From contig NZ_KE384141.1 of the NCBI RefSeq assembly GCF_000424145.1, forward strand, positions 23,456 to 87,455: DNA of 64,000 bases, given 5' to 3'. Source of the stretch: Butyrivibrio sp. AC2005 (GTDB taxonomy: Bacteria > Bacillota > Clostridia > Lachnospirales > Lachnospiraceae). Below are positions 24,968 to 32,468 of this stretch, piece after piece. Below the pieces are notes generated by a model, which saw only the letters and a list, made by a program, of their open reading frames with translations, was not told the DNA's origin and did no database searches. How positions within the stretch are numbered: the first letter of the stretch is position 1; each line of letters opens with the position of its first letter. A program made the translations under genes and the position numbers.

Positions 24968-26491
24968 ATGTTCGCTAATAGTTTTTGGGCACTTCTACCG
25001 GCTATTATCGCCATAGTTCTGGCACTGATCACCAAGGAAGTTTATTCATCCCTTTTCATAGGAATTCTGGTTGGTGGTCTTCTCTACACAAACTTTAATT
25101 TTGCAGCAACCATGCAGCATGTATTTGTTGATGGTATGATAGGACAGCTTTCGGACGGCTGGAATGTTGGTATTCTGATATTCCTTGTCATATTGGGAAG
25201 TATAGTAATGCTGATGAACAGAGCCGGCGGTTCTGCTGCTTTTGGAAAATGGGCAATTACTCATGTGAAAACCAAGGTAGGTGCGCAGATTGCGACAATA
25301 GCACTTGGCTGTCTTATTTTCATCGATGACTATTTCAATTGTCTTACAGTTGGTTCGGTTATGAGACCGCTTACTGATAAGCACAAGATTTCCAGAGAAA
25401 AGCTGGCATATCTGATTGATGCGACAGCAGCACCTGTATGTATCATAGCTCCCATATCTTCGTGGGCGGCAGCTGTAACCGGATTTGTTGACGGAGCAAA
25501 CGGACTTACACTTTTTGTGAGAGCTATCCCTTATAATTTCTATGCGATACTTACTATAGTAATGATGCTTACTCTGACATTTGCCAAGATTGATTATGGT
25601 CCCATGAAAATGGCAGAGCATAATGCACGGGTCAAGGGTGATAAGGAGATGGAAAAGATGCACGCCAGCATGACCGGTGCTGAGGATCAGCCTGAGCCTC
25701 CGATATCATTAAAGGGTAAGGTTATTCATCTTGTACTTCCGATAGTAACACTTATCATATGCTGCGTAATTGGAATGATCTATACAGGCGGCTTCTTTGA
25801 AGGAGCAAGCTTTGTAGATGCCTTTGCGGGGTCTGATGCATCCGTAGGACTTGTATATGGCTCTGTAACAGCATTGATTATCACTATTATATTTATGCGT
25901 GTGACAAAGGTTTTGAGCTTTACAGAGTGCATTAGTGCTATTCCTGACGGCTTCAAGAGCATGGTACCTGCAATCCTGATTCTAACCTTTGCATGGACAC
26001 TTAAATCGATGACAGATTCACTTGGGGCAGCAGAATACGTTGGTGGCCTTGTTGCCGGAGTGGCTGATAATACTACCTTTATGAGTTTTATTCCCGCTTT
26101 TGTATTTGTTATCGGTACTTTCCTGGCATTTGCCACAGGAACCTCCTGGGGTACTTTCGGTATTCTTATCCCCATCGTAGCACATGTATTTGGAGCGGAT
26201 ATGGGTAATGAGCTGATGATAATATCTATTTCAGCCTGCATGGCAGGAGCCGTTTGCGGAGATCACTGCTCACCGATTTCCGATACAACCATAATGTCAA
26301 GTGCGGGAGCAGAGTGCAAACACATTTATCATGTATCAACGCAGTTGCCATATGCATTAACAGCAGCAGCAGTTTCATGTGTGGCATATATTATTGCAGG
26401 CTTTATCCGCAACTGGCTCATATGCCTACCAATAGGGGCGGTTCTTATGATTGCCACAATATATGGAATTAAAAAGGTGGCAGCTGATTAA
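24968..26491 (+). CDS. NhaC-family Na+/H+ antiporter
   Basis: A 507-residue membrane protein with about twelve hydrophobic segments. It has features of the NhaC/YfcC-like antiporter group: LGSIVMLMNRAGGSAAF, IFIDDYFNCLTVGSVMRP and the C-terminal FATGTSWGTFGI and GDHCSPISDTT stretches. Such proteins exchange Na+ for H+; some relatives exchange malate/lactate or amino acids, so ion specificity is inferred. The binding site is AGGAGGGG. A -10-like TATAAT lies at 24930 without a clear -35. Confidence 0.9.
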   Translation: MFANSFWALLPAIIAIVLALITKEVYSSLFIGILVGGLLYTNFNFAATMQHVFVDGMIGQLSDGWNVGILIFLVILGSIVMLMNRAGGSAAFGKWAITHVKTKVGAQIATIALGCLIFIDDYFNCLTVGSVMRPLTDKHKISREKLAYLIDATAAPVCIIAPISSWAAAVTGFVDGANGLTLFVRAIPYNFYAILTIVMMLTLTFAKIDYGPMKMAEHNARVKGDKEMEKMHASMTGAEDQPEPPISLKGKVIHLVLPIVTLIICCVIGMIYTGGFFEGASFVDAFAGSDASVGLVYGSVTALIITIIFMRVTKVLSFTECISAIPDGFKSMVPAILILTFAWTLKSMTDSLGAAEYVGGLVAGVADNTTFMSFIPAFVFVIGTFLAFATGTSWGTFGILIPIVAHVFGADMGNELMIISISACMAGAVCGDHCSPISDTTIMSSAGAECKHIYHVSTQLPYALTAAAVSCVAYIIAGFIRNWLICLPIGAVLMIATIYGIKKVAAD

Positions 26492-26561
26492 TGATTTTTT
26501 GTTTCAAAAATAATTGGAATTCAGGTAATAAAATTTTAAGAATTTCTTAAGTTTTTGTTCC

Positions 26562-26590
26562 TTGTATGAGAAGCGGCAATGCTTTAATAT
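26562..26590 (+). promoter_or_regulatory. Promoter of the 54-codon gene
   Basis: TTGTAT (26562-26567), 17-bp spacer, TAATAT (26585-26590). Start expected near 26597, giving a leader of about 104 bases that contains an AATCTGA/TCAGATT hairpin (about 26659-26684). Confidence 0.6.
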
Positions 26591-26700
26591 TAACCTTGCA
26601 TCTGAAATGTATGGTTGTCTTCAATCTGGGGGGAGAAAAGACGGACGTAGTATTCAGAATCTGATGGTGGGGACCTTCAGATTAGCAAGGAGAAAAGAGT

Positions 26701-26865
26701 ATGGAATGGAAAAAAGCATTTGACCGCATCATGGATCAGTTGTACAATCACCCGGAAGAAATGAGGTGCAGACTGCTGGGAAAATATGATTCACCTGCAA
26801 GTACAGTTAGCAGTGGAGAGAGCAGAACAGCAATTGAGATGCTTCAGAGCCTTCAGAAGGCTTGA
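26701..26865 (+). CDS. Small protein of 54 residues
   Basis: I do not recognise this protein. The frame starts MEWKKAFDRIMDQLY, contains a single Cys and ends EMLQSLQKA. It is soluble, amphipathic-helical at both ends and has a Ser/Thr-rich middle. An AAGGAG site lies 8 bases upstream, a consensus-like promoter at 26562 and a hairpin terminator at 26881, which together make a real gene likely despite its size. The leader of about 100 bases is longer than needed and carries a stem-loop directly before the binding site, so translation or transcription may be regulated. Confidence 0.7.
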   Translation: MEWKKAFDRIMDQLYNHPEEMRCRLLGKYDSPASTVSSGESRTAIEMLQSLQKA

Positions 26866-26880
26866 TAATATGGTGATTTT

Positions 26881-26918
26881 AAGGGATACCGATATATGTT
26901 CGGTTATCCCTTTATTTA
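26881..26918 (+). terminator. Terminator after the 54-codon gene
   Basis: AAGGGATACCGA pairs with TCGGTTATCCCTT, with one bulged T, followed by TTATTTATT. Confidence 0.75.
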
Positions 26919-26950
26919 TTGCAAATATATTTAATGATATATTATATAGA

Positions 26951-26993
26951 AAAAATCGCTCAGATTGATGTGAATCAATTTCGAGCGATTTTT
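26951..26993. terminator. Bidirectional terminator
   Basis: AAAAATCGCTC (26951-26961) pairs perfectly with GAGCGATTTTT (26983-26993), with an inner GATTGAT/AATCAAT stem. It has A-run and T-run flanks on both strands and ends 2 bases from the XRE regulator stop codon. Confidence 0.88.
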
Positions 26994-26994
26994 G

Positions 26995-27342
26995 TTATTC
27001 CTTATTTTCTTCAAATATTCCATGAATGATGGTGGCGACATCCGTTAGGGCTTTTTGCTCCTTGGAATTGGAGTTATCGATTATTTTCATAAGATATTCA
27101 GCATATGCATTGAAACGAACCTCTGAATTATCCTGCAAAAGGTAATCAACACTAACTGTCAGGACGTTGGATACCCGTACGAGAGCAGGAAGACCAATCT
27201 TGGTTGAACCGCTTTCGATATGGCTTATATGTGAGGTTGATAGCTCGGTTAGCTCAGCAAGCTGCTCCTGTGTCAGCGCCTTTTTTATACGTGCTTCGCG
27301 TATTCTGCTTCCGATTTTTTCATAATCAATTATGTTTTCCAT
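26995..27342 (-). CDS. XRE-family transcriptional regulator
   Basis: The 115-residue protein has a Cro/C1-type helix-turn-helix at about 11-66: RIREARIKKALTQEQLAEL, then LSTSHISHIESG and a closing YLLQD. The remaining C-terminal part (about 70-115) is helical and may bind a ligand or dimerise. Targets are unknown. It lies at the border of a decayed region, convergent with the 54-codon gene and separated from it by a bidirectional terminator. Confidence 0.92.
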   Translation of the reverse strand: MENIIDYEKIGSRIREARIKKALTQEQLAELTELSTSHISHIESGSTKIGLPALVRVSNVLTVSVDYLLQDNSEVRFNAYAEYLMKIIDNSNSKEQKALTDVATIIHGIFEENKE

Positions 27343-27900
27343 TTATAAAAACTCCTAATAAATGACGTTTTAACAAATAGTCTAAATATATAAAAATGAA
27401 ATAAACTTTCAAAAATGTAGTATATATTATTGTATTTTTTCTTTTATAAGTATAGAATGCTAAATATAGGCAATTGATATAATTGCAATTGCTTAAATAA
27501 AGATAGATGTAAAATGCCATGATAGATTTTTACACACATATCTTGCCGGGTAATAAAATTGTTGCTATCACACCAAATGAAATCGCTGGAGATTGCTTTA
27601 ATGCTACAAAACTAAATAACAAATAATCGCTACACAAAATATACTTAAGCGCATTAACGTCGAATTGCAGACTCATGTTATAAGCGATTACTGTCAACAA
27701 CACAACAATACATGATATAGAAAAAATAATACACGTTCATCGTTTGTAAACATATGTAGAAAATCCACGATAAAATTTTAGCCAGCTGTAAATGGTTTTT
27801 CCCACATATTTACAAACCTAATTGTATAATGTCGTCTATCCGCAGAATATATTGGTGGTGATATCCAAACAGAATATAATCCAAATACAATTGCTAAAAT
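27343..27900. other. AT-rich stretch with no intact gene
   Basis: No supported gene. A 35-codon frame at 27519-27626 begins MIDFYTHILPG, resembling the N-terminus of CpsB/YwqE-type PHP tyrosine phosphatases, but it lacks a binding site and any further homologous sequence. It is probably a remnant or coincidence. Base composition is more AT-rich than in the flanking genes. Confidence 0.5.
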
Positions 27901-28065
27901 AATGGACTTGGGCGAGTTATTGTATGCGAACTGCTAAAACGTCTTTCGGCGAAAGCTGATTTTGCTACAGTCTCAGGACGTATCGATAATCCTGACAATC
28001 CCTTTGCACTATACAGTTCATGTGGTTTTGTTCATCCTGTATTATGGCATATTTTGATAAAGTAG
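27901..28065 (+). pseudogene. Remnant of a GNAT-family N-acetyltransferase
   Basis: This frame reads NGLGRVIVCELLKRL, then ATVSGRIDNPDNPFALYSS and CGFV before a stop at 28063-28065. It matches the acetyl-CoA-binding motif A and the C-terminal (N)P-x-x-LY-x-x-CGF region of GNAT enzymes. A stop codon lies just upstream in the same frame and no start or N-terminal half is present, so only the C-terminal third survives. The original substrate is not inferable. Confidence 0.65.
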
Positions 28066-28099
28066 CAGAAAAAACTTAACAGCATCAGAAATAAAAAAC

Positions 28100-28131
28100 G
28101 GTGATCATGTTACTATGACCACCATTTTTTT
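28100..28131 (+). terminator. Terminator after the acetyltransferase remnant
   Basis: GGTGATCAT pairs with ATGACCACC (one G-U pair) and is followed by seven T, apparently the intact terminator of the decayed gene. Confidence 0.75.
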
Positions 28132-28215
28132 GATGATATTTTTGTTATTTTCCCTATCTACTTGACAGGGGGCTGTTCATTATGAGCAGATGCTTTATTG
28201 TTTTAATTGTTATTC

Positions 28216-29448
28216 TTATGAATTATTTGGTAATGCCTGGTTGATATCATCCAATGCTTCGTCAGAGTATGCAACGACTTCATTATTTTTATAATTATAT
28301 AGTTTCGATCTCTGATTAGCGAGTATGAGTCTTATGATGTGATTTGAATCCTTTGCATTACGCTTTAATTTTGGAACTCTGTTTAATAAGTCTTCATACT
28401 GTGTTTCACCTTGAGTGTAGAGAGTGGCTATGCCTTCACCCGAAAAGTACTGGTTCTTTCTGGAGTCACAAATACCTACTTTAAGGGCGGTGTCAGAAGA
28501 ACCGACTAAGTGATCCATGTTTTTGGAATACAGGTAAAGGGTGCCGTTATCATCAAGATAATTTACTAATATCTTACTTCCATGGAAAACAGCGAGGTCG
28601 ACGTCACATATATTATGCTTGCATATAAACTTGTTAATTGTTTGAGGGTTTACATTTCTGGATGAGGCTTCATTTTCAGAAGCGTTTTCCGGATAAATTA
28701 TTCTAAAAGAGACAGAATCTTTTATCAGATCTTCTTTTTTCATGGGGCGGAGCTTTTTGCAATTTTTCATTATTCGGTCTTCACCACAAAGAATCGTATT
28801 ATCATCGATTTTTCTAAGATAATATAAGATGTTGTTATCTGTAGTTATTTCAAGCGTGGATTCCTGAGGTATTTGAGAATCGCTGATGATCATGGTTATT
28901 ATTGATTCGATTACGGATGCCATCAGGATAAGCGAAATTGTTTCACGCCTTATACTGATGTGTAAATAAGATATTACAAATTTATGTGCGACGGGGGTTG
29001 CCATAATTAGACATATGAGCCAGGTCTGGTAATCTTTACATAATGTTGTTATACGATTGATAAATGGTCTTAATCGCTCTATTTTTTTTGATAGAAGAAT
29101 AAATAGTTCATATAAAGAGAAGAGAACTACGCTTACTGTAGTAAAAATAAAACAAAGAGCAAAAGAAGTCTGGGACGAAGAGAAAATTAAGTTGGCAAAG
29201 AAATATGTTACTGTGAATATAAGTGTAAATGTAATAGATTTATAAGTCTCAAATTTTTTTTCTCTGAAGATCATTTCAATCACAGATATTGACATGATAT
29301 TTTTGGTAAATAAGAAGCAGCTACATAAAGCAAATATTGATGCAAAGATTATAAGTACATTTACATTGTTTTTTAATAGTTCGATAATCCAGGGATTTGA
29401 ACTAAGAAAATCTGATAGTGAAAAATCCACTTCCATAATTTGAAACAT
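28216..29448 (-). CDS. Unrecognised multi-pass membrane protein
   Basis: I do not recognise this 410-residue protein. The N-terminal half holds about five to six hydrophobic segments (near residues 30-50, 75-95, 97-120, 145-165 and 170-205). The C-terminal half (about 210-410) is soluble, with mixed alpha/beta sequence, three scattered Cys, and segments such as DDNTILCGEDRIMKNC and KVGICDSRKNQYFSGEG. No enzyme motif is seen. I start at ATG 29448, with GGGAGGAA about 8 bases upstream, instead of a TTG 18 bases earlier. It is AT-rich (codons ending in A/T), lies beside decayed DNA and follows a small lipoprotein gene on the same strand, so horizontal acquisition is possible. Confidence 0.8.
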   Translation of the reverse strand: MFQIMEVDFSLSDFLSSNPWIIELLKNNVNVLIIFASIFALCSCFLFTKNIMSISVIEMIFREKKFETYKSITFTLIFTVTYFFANLIFSSSQTSFALCFIFTTVSVVLFSLYELFILLSKKIERLRPFINRITTLCKDYQTWLICLIMATPVAHKFVISYLHISIRRETISLILMASVIESIITMIISDSQIPQESTLEITTDNNILYYLRKIDDNTILCGEDRIMKNCKKLRPMKKEDLIKDSVSFRIIYPENASENEASSRNVNPQTINKFICKHNICDVDLAVFHGSKILVNYLDDNGTLYLYSKNMDHLVGSSDTALKVGICDSRKNQYFSGEGIATLYTQGETQYEDLLNRVPKLKRNAKDSNHIIRLILANQRSKLYNYKNNEVVAYSDEALDDINQALPNNS

Positions 29449-29577
29449 TTTTTTTATTCCTCCCAATTCAACTGTATTTTTTCATGTATTCACTATTTTA
29501 ATACATTTATATACTAAATAATACATTTTTTATGCTCTGATCATGAAATTAATTATTTCTGTAAGTACTCTTGCTGC

Positions 29578-29612
29578 ATAAAAAAGCATCTGCCCTGGGT
29601 GAGCAGATGCTT
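29578..29612 (-). terminator. Terminator after the small lipoprotein gene
   Basis: Reading on the minus strand, AAGCATCTGC pairs perfectly with GCAGATGCTT and is followed by a T-run. Confidence 0.88.
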
Positions 29613-29645
29613 GGATGAATAGTAGTATTATTGGTAATTGGATGT

Positions 29646-30008
29646 TTATTGAATAGAGATATTGCCCTCTCCATCACAGCTTACAGACCAGGAGCCTGAT
29701 GTTTTGGCAGCAGGCTGTGTTATACCGCTTTCAAAGTTGCTTGGAAAACCGCAGAAAGTAGTAGGTTGTTCACTTTTTAGACATTCATCCTCATCATAAA
29801 AGGAGCACTTTGAGTCGGACAGTTTTTTCTGCGCTTCATTAAAAGTTGTTGAGCAACATACTATAATATCCAATATGCTACCATTTTCTTTAATTGATTT
29901 ATCAAGTGATATTATTGGACTTATAGCATTATTATTATCTTTACCACAGGATATGATGAAAAGGGATAGTACAGCTGTTGTCAGAATAGATAGTAAAGCT
30001 TTTTTCAT
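29646..30008 (-). CDS. Small predicted lipoprotein
   Basis: The 120-residue protein has a signal peptide with lipobox LFIISC, making C21 the lipidation site. The mature part has six further Cys (two adjacent in DIIVCCSTTF, others in SKCSFYDEDECL, TTFCG and VSCDGEG) and ends SWSVSCDGEGNISIQ, suggesting disulphide bonding outside the cell. I do not recognise the family. A GGAGG site precedes ATG 30008. The gene is monocistronic with its own terminator. Its neighbour downstream is an unrecognised membrane protein. Confidence 0.82.
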   Translation of the reverse strand: MKKALLSILTTAVLSLFIISCGKDNNNAISPIISLDKSIKENGSILDIIVCCSTTFNEAQKKLSDSKCSFYDEDECLKSEQPTTFCGFPSNFESGITQPAAKTSGSWSVSCDGEGNISIQ

Positions 30009-30149
30009 ACATGCCTCCGATAGATGCCTAAATTAGGATAGACATAACCAATGAGGGATGTGCCTATTCTATATGAATAGGAGGGATACTCCTATGAGGA
30101 ATCTTGGAAATATTATAACAAAATATGTTAAATAAAGATATAAAATAAC

Positions 30150-30182
30150 AAAAAAAAACTACAGGGAAACGATTCCCTGTAG
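30150..30182 (-). terminator. Terminator of the fructose PTS cluster
   Basis: On the minus strand CTACAGGGA pairs with TCCCTGTAG, followed by nine T. It lies 22 bases beyond the ptsI stop. Confidence 0.92.
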
Positions 30183-30204
30183 CTATAATGGAGAATGATG
30201 TTTT

Positions 30205-31911
30205 TTATTCCTTCGCAGCTTCTTTGAGGGCAGCTACGATTTCAGCTTCAGTATCCATTGCCATCACCTTTTCGGTAAGGGCGTCAGCCTCGGCTTTGGA
30301 CCACTTGGAGATGATGCAGCGGGCTGTAAGAACAAGTACAGGATTTACGCTGTATTCATCGAGACCAAAGGACATAAGGAGCGGAATCATAAGAGGATCT
30401 GCAGCAGCTTCACCGCACATTCCTACAGGAATACCGGCCTTTTTACCACACTCGATAATATACTTTATTGAGCGGAGTACGGATGGCTGGAAGGAAGAAT
30501 ACAGGTAAGCAACCTTAGGATTTCCTCTGTCGACGCTCATCGTGTACTGAGTGAGGTCGTTTGTTCCGATTGAGAAGAAGTCAGCTTCCTTCGCAAGAAG
30601 ATCAGCAATGAGAGAAGCAGAGGCTGTCTCTATCATGCAGCCGACTTCGATATTCTTATCGAAATCGATTCCTTCTGATGAAAGGTTTTCTTTGATCTCA
30701 GCTACAAGTGCTTTTACGCTTCTTACCTCATCTACAGTTGTTACAAGAGGCACCATTATCTTTACTTTTCCAAAAGCGCTGGCTCTTATGATGGCACGGA
30801 GCTGTGTTTTATACATATCCTGGTTTCCAAGACAGTAGCGGACAGCTCTGTAACCGAGGAATGGATTCTCTTCCTTCTCAAGCCCCAGATAAGGAATGTC
30901 CTTGTCACCGCCGATGTCGAGAGTACGGATGATTACGCATTTGCCATCCATTGTCTGAACAGCTTCCTTGTATGCTTCGAACTGCTCATCCTCGGTAGGA
31001 AGGTGTGTGTTGTCCATGAAAAGGAACTCTGATCTGAAAAGTCCGATTCCTTCACCATCGCATTCGATGGCTTTCTTTGCATCCTTCGGTGTGCCGATGT
31101 TGCAGAAGAGTTCAAGCTTTGTTCCGTCAGCGTTAACTGTTTCCTTGCCGATGAAGGTCTTAAGCTCTGACTGCTTACGGATGAATTCCTCACGCTTTAG
31201 CATATATTTTGAAAGAACTTCGCCATCGGGATTTATGAAAACATCACCCTCGGTTCCGTCTATTATAGCGGTATCCTTATCCTTTACCTCATCAACTATT
31301 CCGGGAACGGAGAGTACAGCGGGAATCTCAAGTGCTCTGGCAAGAATGGCAGAGTGAGAGGTCTTGCCGCCGATTTCTGTGATGATACCGGTAACATTCT
31401 CCTTGATAATCTGTGAGGTCATGGAAGGAGTAAGATCCTTACAAACGAGGACTGTTCCGGGTGCAACCTTGCTGATATCAATATCCTGGATTCCGAGGAG
31501 CTTTTTCAGTACACTCACTTTTACATCGGAAATGTCTGAAGCACGCTGCTTCATCATTTCATCATCCATCTGTGAAAACATGTTGATAAACATATCACAG
31601 ACAGCGGTGAGAGCCGTTTCAGCGCACTGTCCCTGATCTATCATTTTATCCATTTCACCGGACATGGCAGGGTCTGAGATCATCACCGCGTGGCCCTGAA
31701 GAATTTCTGCTTCTTTGGGACCTATGCGCTTTCTGACATCTTCAGCCATGGCATTTGTTTCGTCTACAAAATCCGAGATAGCCTTGTGAAAGCGTTCTTT
31801 TTCCGTAGCAGGGTCATCAATCTTTTTTGCTTCAAAAGAAAGATCATGCTCAATTATACGGCAGATACTTCCGATGCCGATACCTCTTGATGCAGCTATT
31901 CCTTTGTACAT
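30205..31911 (-). CDS. ptsI: Phosphoenolpyruvate-protein phosphotransferase (PTS enzyme I)
   Basis: Enzyme I takes phosphate from phosphoenolpyruvate and passes it to HPr. The 568-residue protein is full length. The N-terminal domain carries the phosphorylated histidine H186 in GGKTSHSAILAR. The C-terminal PEP-binding TIM barrel has LFRSEFLFMD, RTLDIGGDKD and GMCGEAAADP with its catalytic Cys. It is the last gene of the fru-pts cluster, 107 bases after ptsH, with a conspicuous hairpin between the two. Confidence 0.98.
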   Translation of the reverse strand: MYKGIAASRGIGIGSICRIIEHDLSFEAKKIDDPATEKERFHKAISDFVDETNAMAEDVRKRIGPKEAEILQGHAVMISDPAMSGEMDKMIDQGQCAETALTAVCDMFINMFSQMDDEMMKQRASDISDVKVSVLKKLLGIQDIDISKVAPGTVLVCKDLTPSMTSQIIKENVTGIITEIGGKTSHSAILARALEIPAVLSVPGIVDEVKDKDTAIIDGTEGDVFINPDGEVLSKYMLKREEFIRKQSELKTFIGKETVNADGTKLELFCNIGTPKDAKKAIECDGEGIGLFRSEFLFMDNTHLPTEDEQFEAYKEAVQTMDGKCVIIRTLDIGGDKDIPYLGLEKEENPFLGYRAVRYCLGNQDMYKTQLRAIIRASAFGKVKIMVPLVTTVDEVRSVKALVAEIKENLSSEGIDFDKNIEVGCMIETASASLIADLLAKEADFFSIGTNDLTQYTMSVDRGNPKVAYLYSSFQPSVLRSIKYIIECGKKAGIPVGMCGEAAADPLMIPLLMSFGLDEYSVNPVLVLTARCIISKWSKAEADALTEKVMAMDTEAEIVAALKEAAKE

Positions 31912-31942
31912 TATTTACCTCCATATGTATAAATTACAAATA

Positions 31943-31997
31943 CTCCCCTACTATAAAGAATGACAATTTACGTTTGTCGTTCACTATAGTAGGGGAG
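31943..31997. other. Hairpin between ptsH and ptsI
   Basis: CTCCCCTACTATA (31943-31955) pairs perfectly with TATAGTAGGGGAG (31985-31997), with an inner GAATGACAA/TTTGTCGTTC pairing. There is no T-run, so it is more likely an RNA processing or stability element that adjusts ptsH and ptsI levels than a terminator. Confidence 0.75.
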
Positions 31998-32018
31998 CAG
32001 AACAACGTATTGGATTAA

Positions 32019-32282
32019 TTAGTCTCCCATACCGGACTCGATAAACTCTGAGAGTTCAGCGAGAGCTTTTTCTTCATCGGGACCATCACACTGAAGCTCG
32101 ATTTCAGATCCGCACTTGATACATGCGCTCATGAGGAACATAACGCTCTTGCAGTCATAGCTGTTTCCATTGAAGAGAATCTTGACATTGCTGTCAAAGG
32201 GAGTAGCTTTCTGAGAGAGAAGACTGGCGGGACGCATGTGCATGCCCTGCTCGTTTTTTACTGTGATTTTTTTTGATACCAT
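32019..32282 (-). CDS. ptsH: Phosphocarrier protein HPr
   Basis: The 87-residue HPr has the phosphorylatable H15 in QGMHMRPAS and, typical of Firmicutes, the regulatory S46 in CKSVMFLMSA, the target of HPr kinase for carbon catabolite repression. The Met residues flanking H15 (usual form GLHARPA) and Cys at 44 are minor deviations. It lies between fruA and ptsI, so general PTS genes are coupled to the fructose operon here. Confidence 0.96.
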   Translation of the reverse strand: MVSKKITVKNEQGMHMRPASLLSQKATPFDSNVKILFNGNSYDCKSVMFLMSACIKCGSEIELQCDGPDEEKALAELSEFIESGMGD

Positions 32283-32306
32283 AATTTATTTCCTTTCTTG
32301 TTAAAA

Positions 32307-32353
32307 CCCTCATCCGTCTGCTACGCAGACACCTTCCCCCAAAGGGGGAAGGC
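32307..32353 (-). repeat. Two-hairpin palindromic repeat, copy 3
   Basis: On the minus strand: CCTTCCCCC/GGGGGAAGG, then GTCTGC-GTA-GCAGAC, then CGGATGAGGG. A partial second copy lacking the GGATGAGGG tail lies at 32368-32403 because of a local duplication. It is located between fruA and ptsH and is presumably transcribed with them. Confidence 0.88.
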
Positions 32354-32468
32354 TATAAGATGATTATCTGCTACGCAGACACCTTCCCCCAAAGAGGGAA
32401 GGCTATAAGATGATTATCTGCAACGCGATATATTACTTAGTTATCTGCAACGCGATATATTACTTAGT
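32318..32468. repeat. Stacked tandem duplications at the fruA 3' end
   Basis: A 50-bp unit (32318-32367) is repeated at 32368-32417 with one difference. It is followed by a 27-bp unit (32415-32441) repeated at 32442-32468. The second 27-bp copy contains the last codons and stop of fruA, so the first is a displaced copy of the gene's end. The units share the start CTGC(T/A)ACGC. Confidence 0.85.

Noticed and set aside
25046..25663. 205-codon minus-strand frame inside nhaC
   Set aside because: Antisense to a clear membrane transporter gene, with composition expected of a shadow frame.
26597..26700. Riboswitch in the leader of the 54-codon gene
   Set aside because: A hairpin is present but no conserved core of a known riboswitch class is recognised; cyclic di-GMP and preQ1 cores were looked for by eye.
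27519..27626. 35-codon frame starting MIDFYTHILPG, like a CpsB-type phosphatase
   Set aside because: Only the first few residues fit; no binding site and no continuation in any frame that I can see, so not called as a gene.
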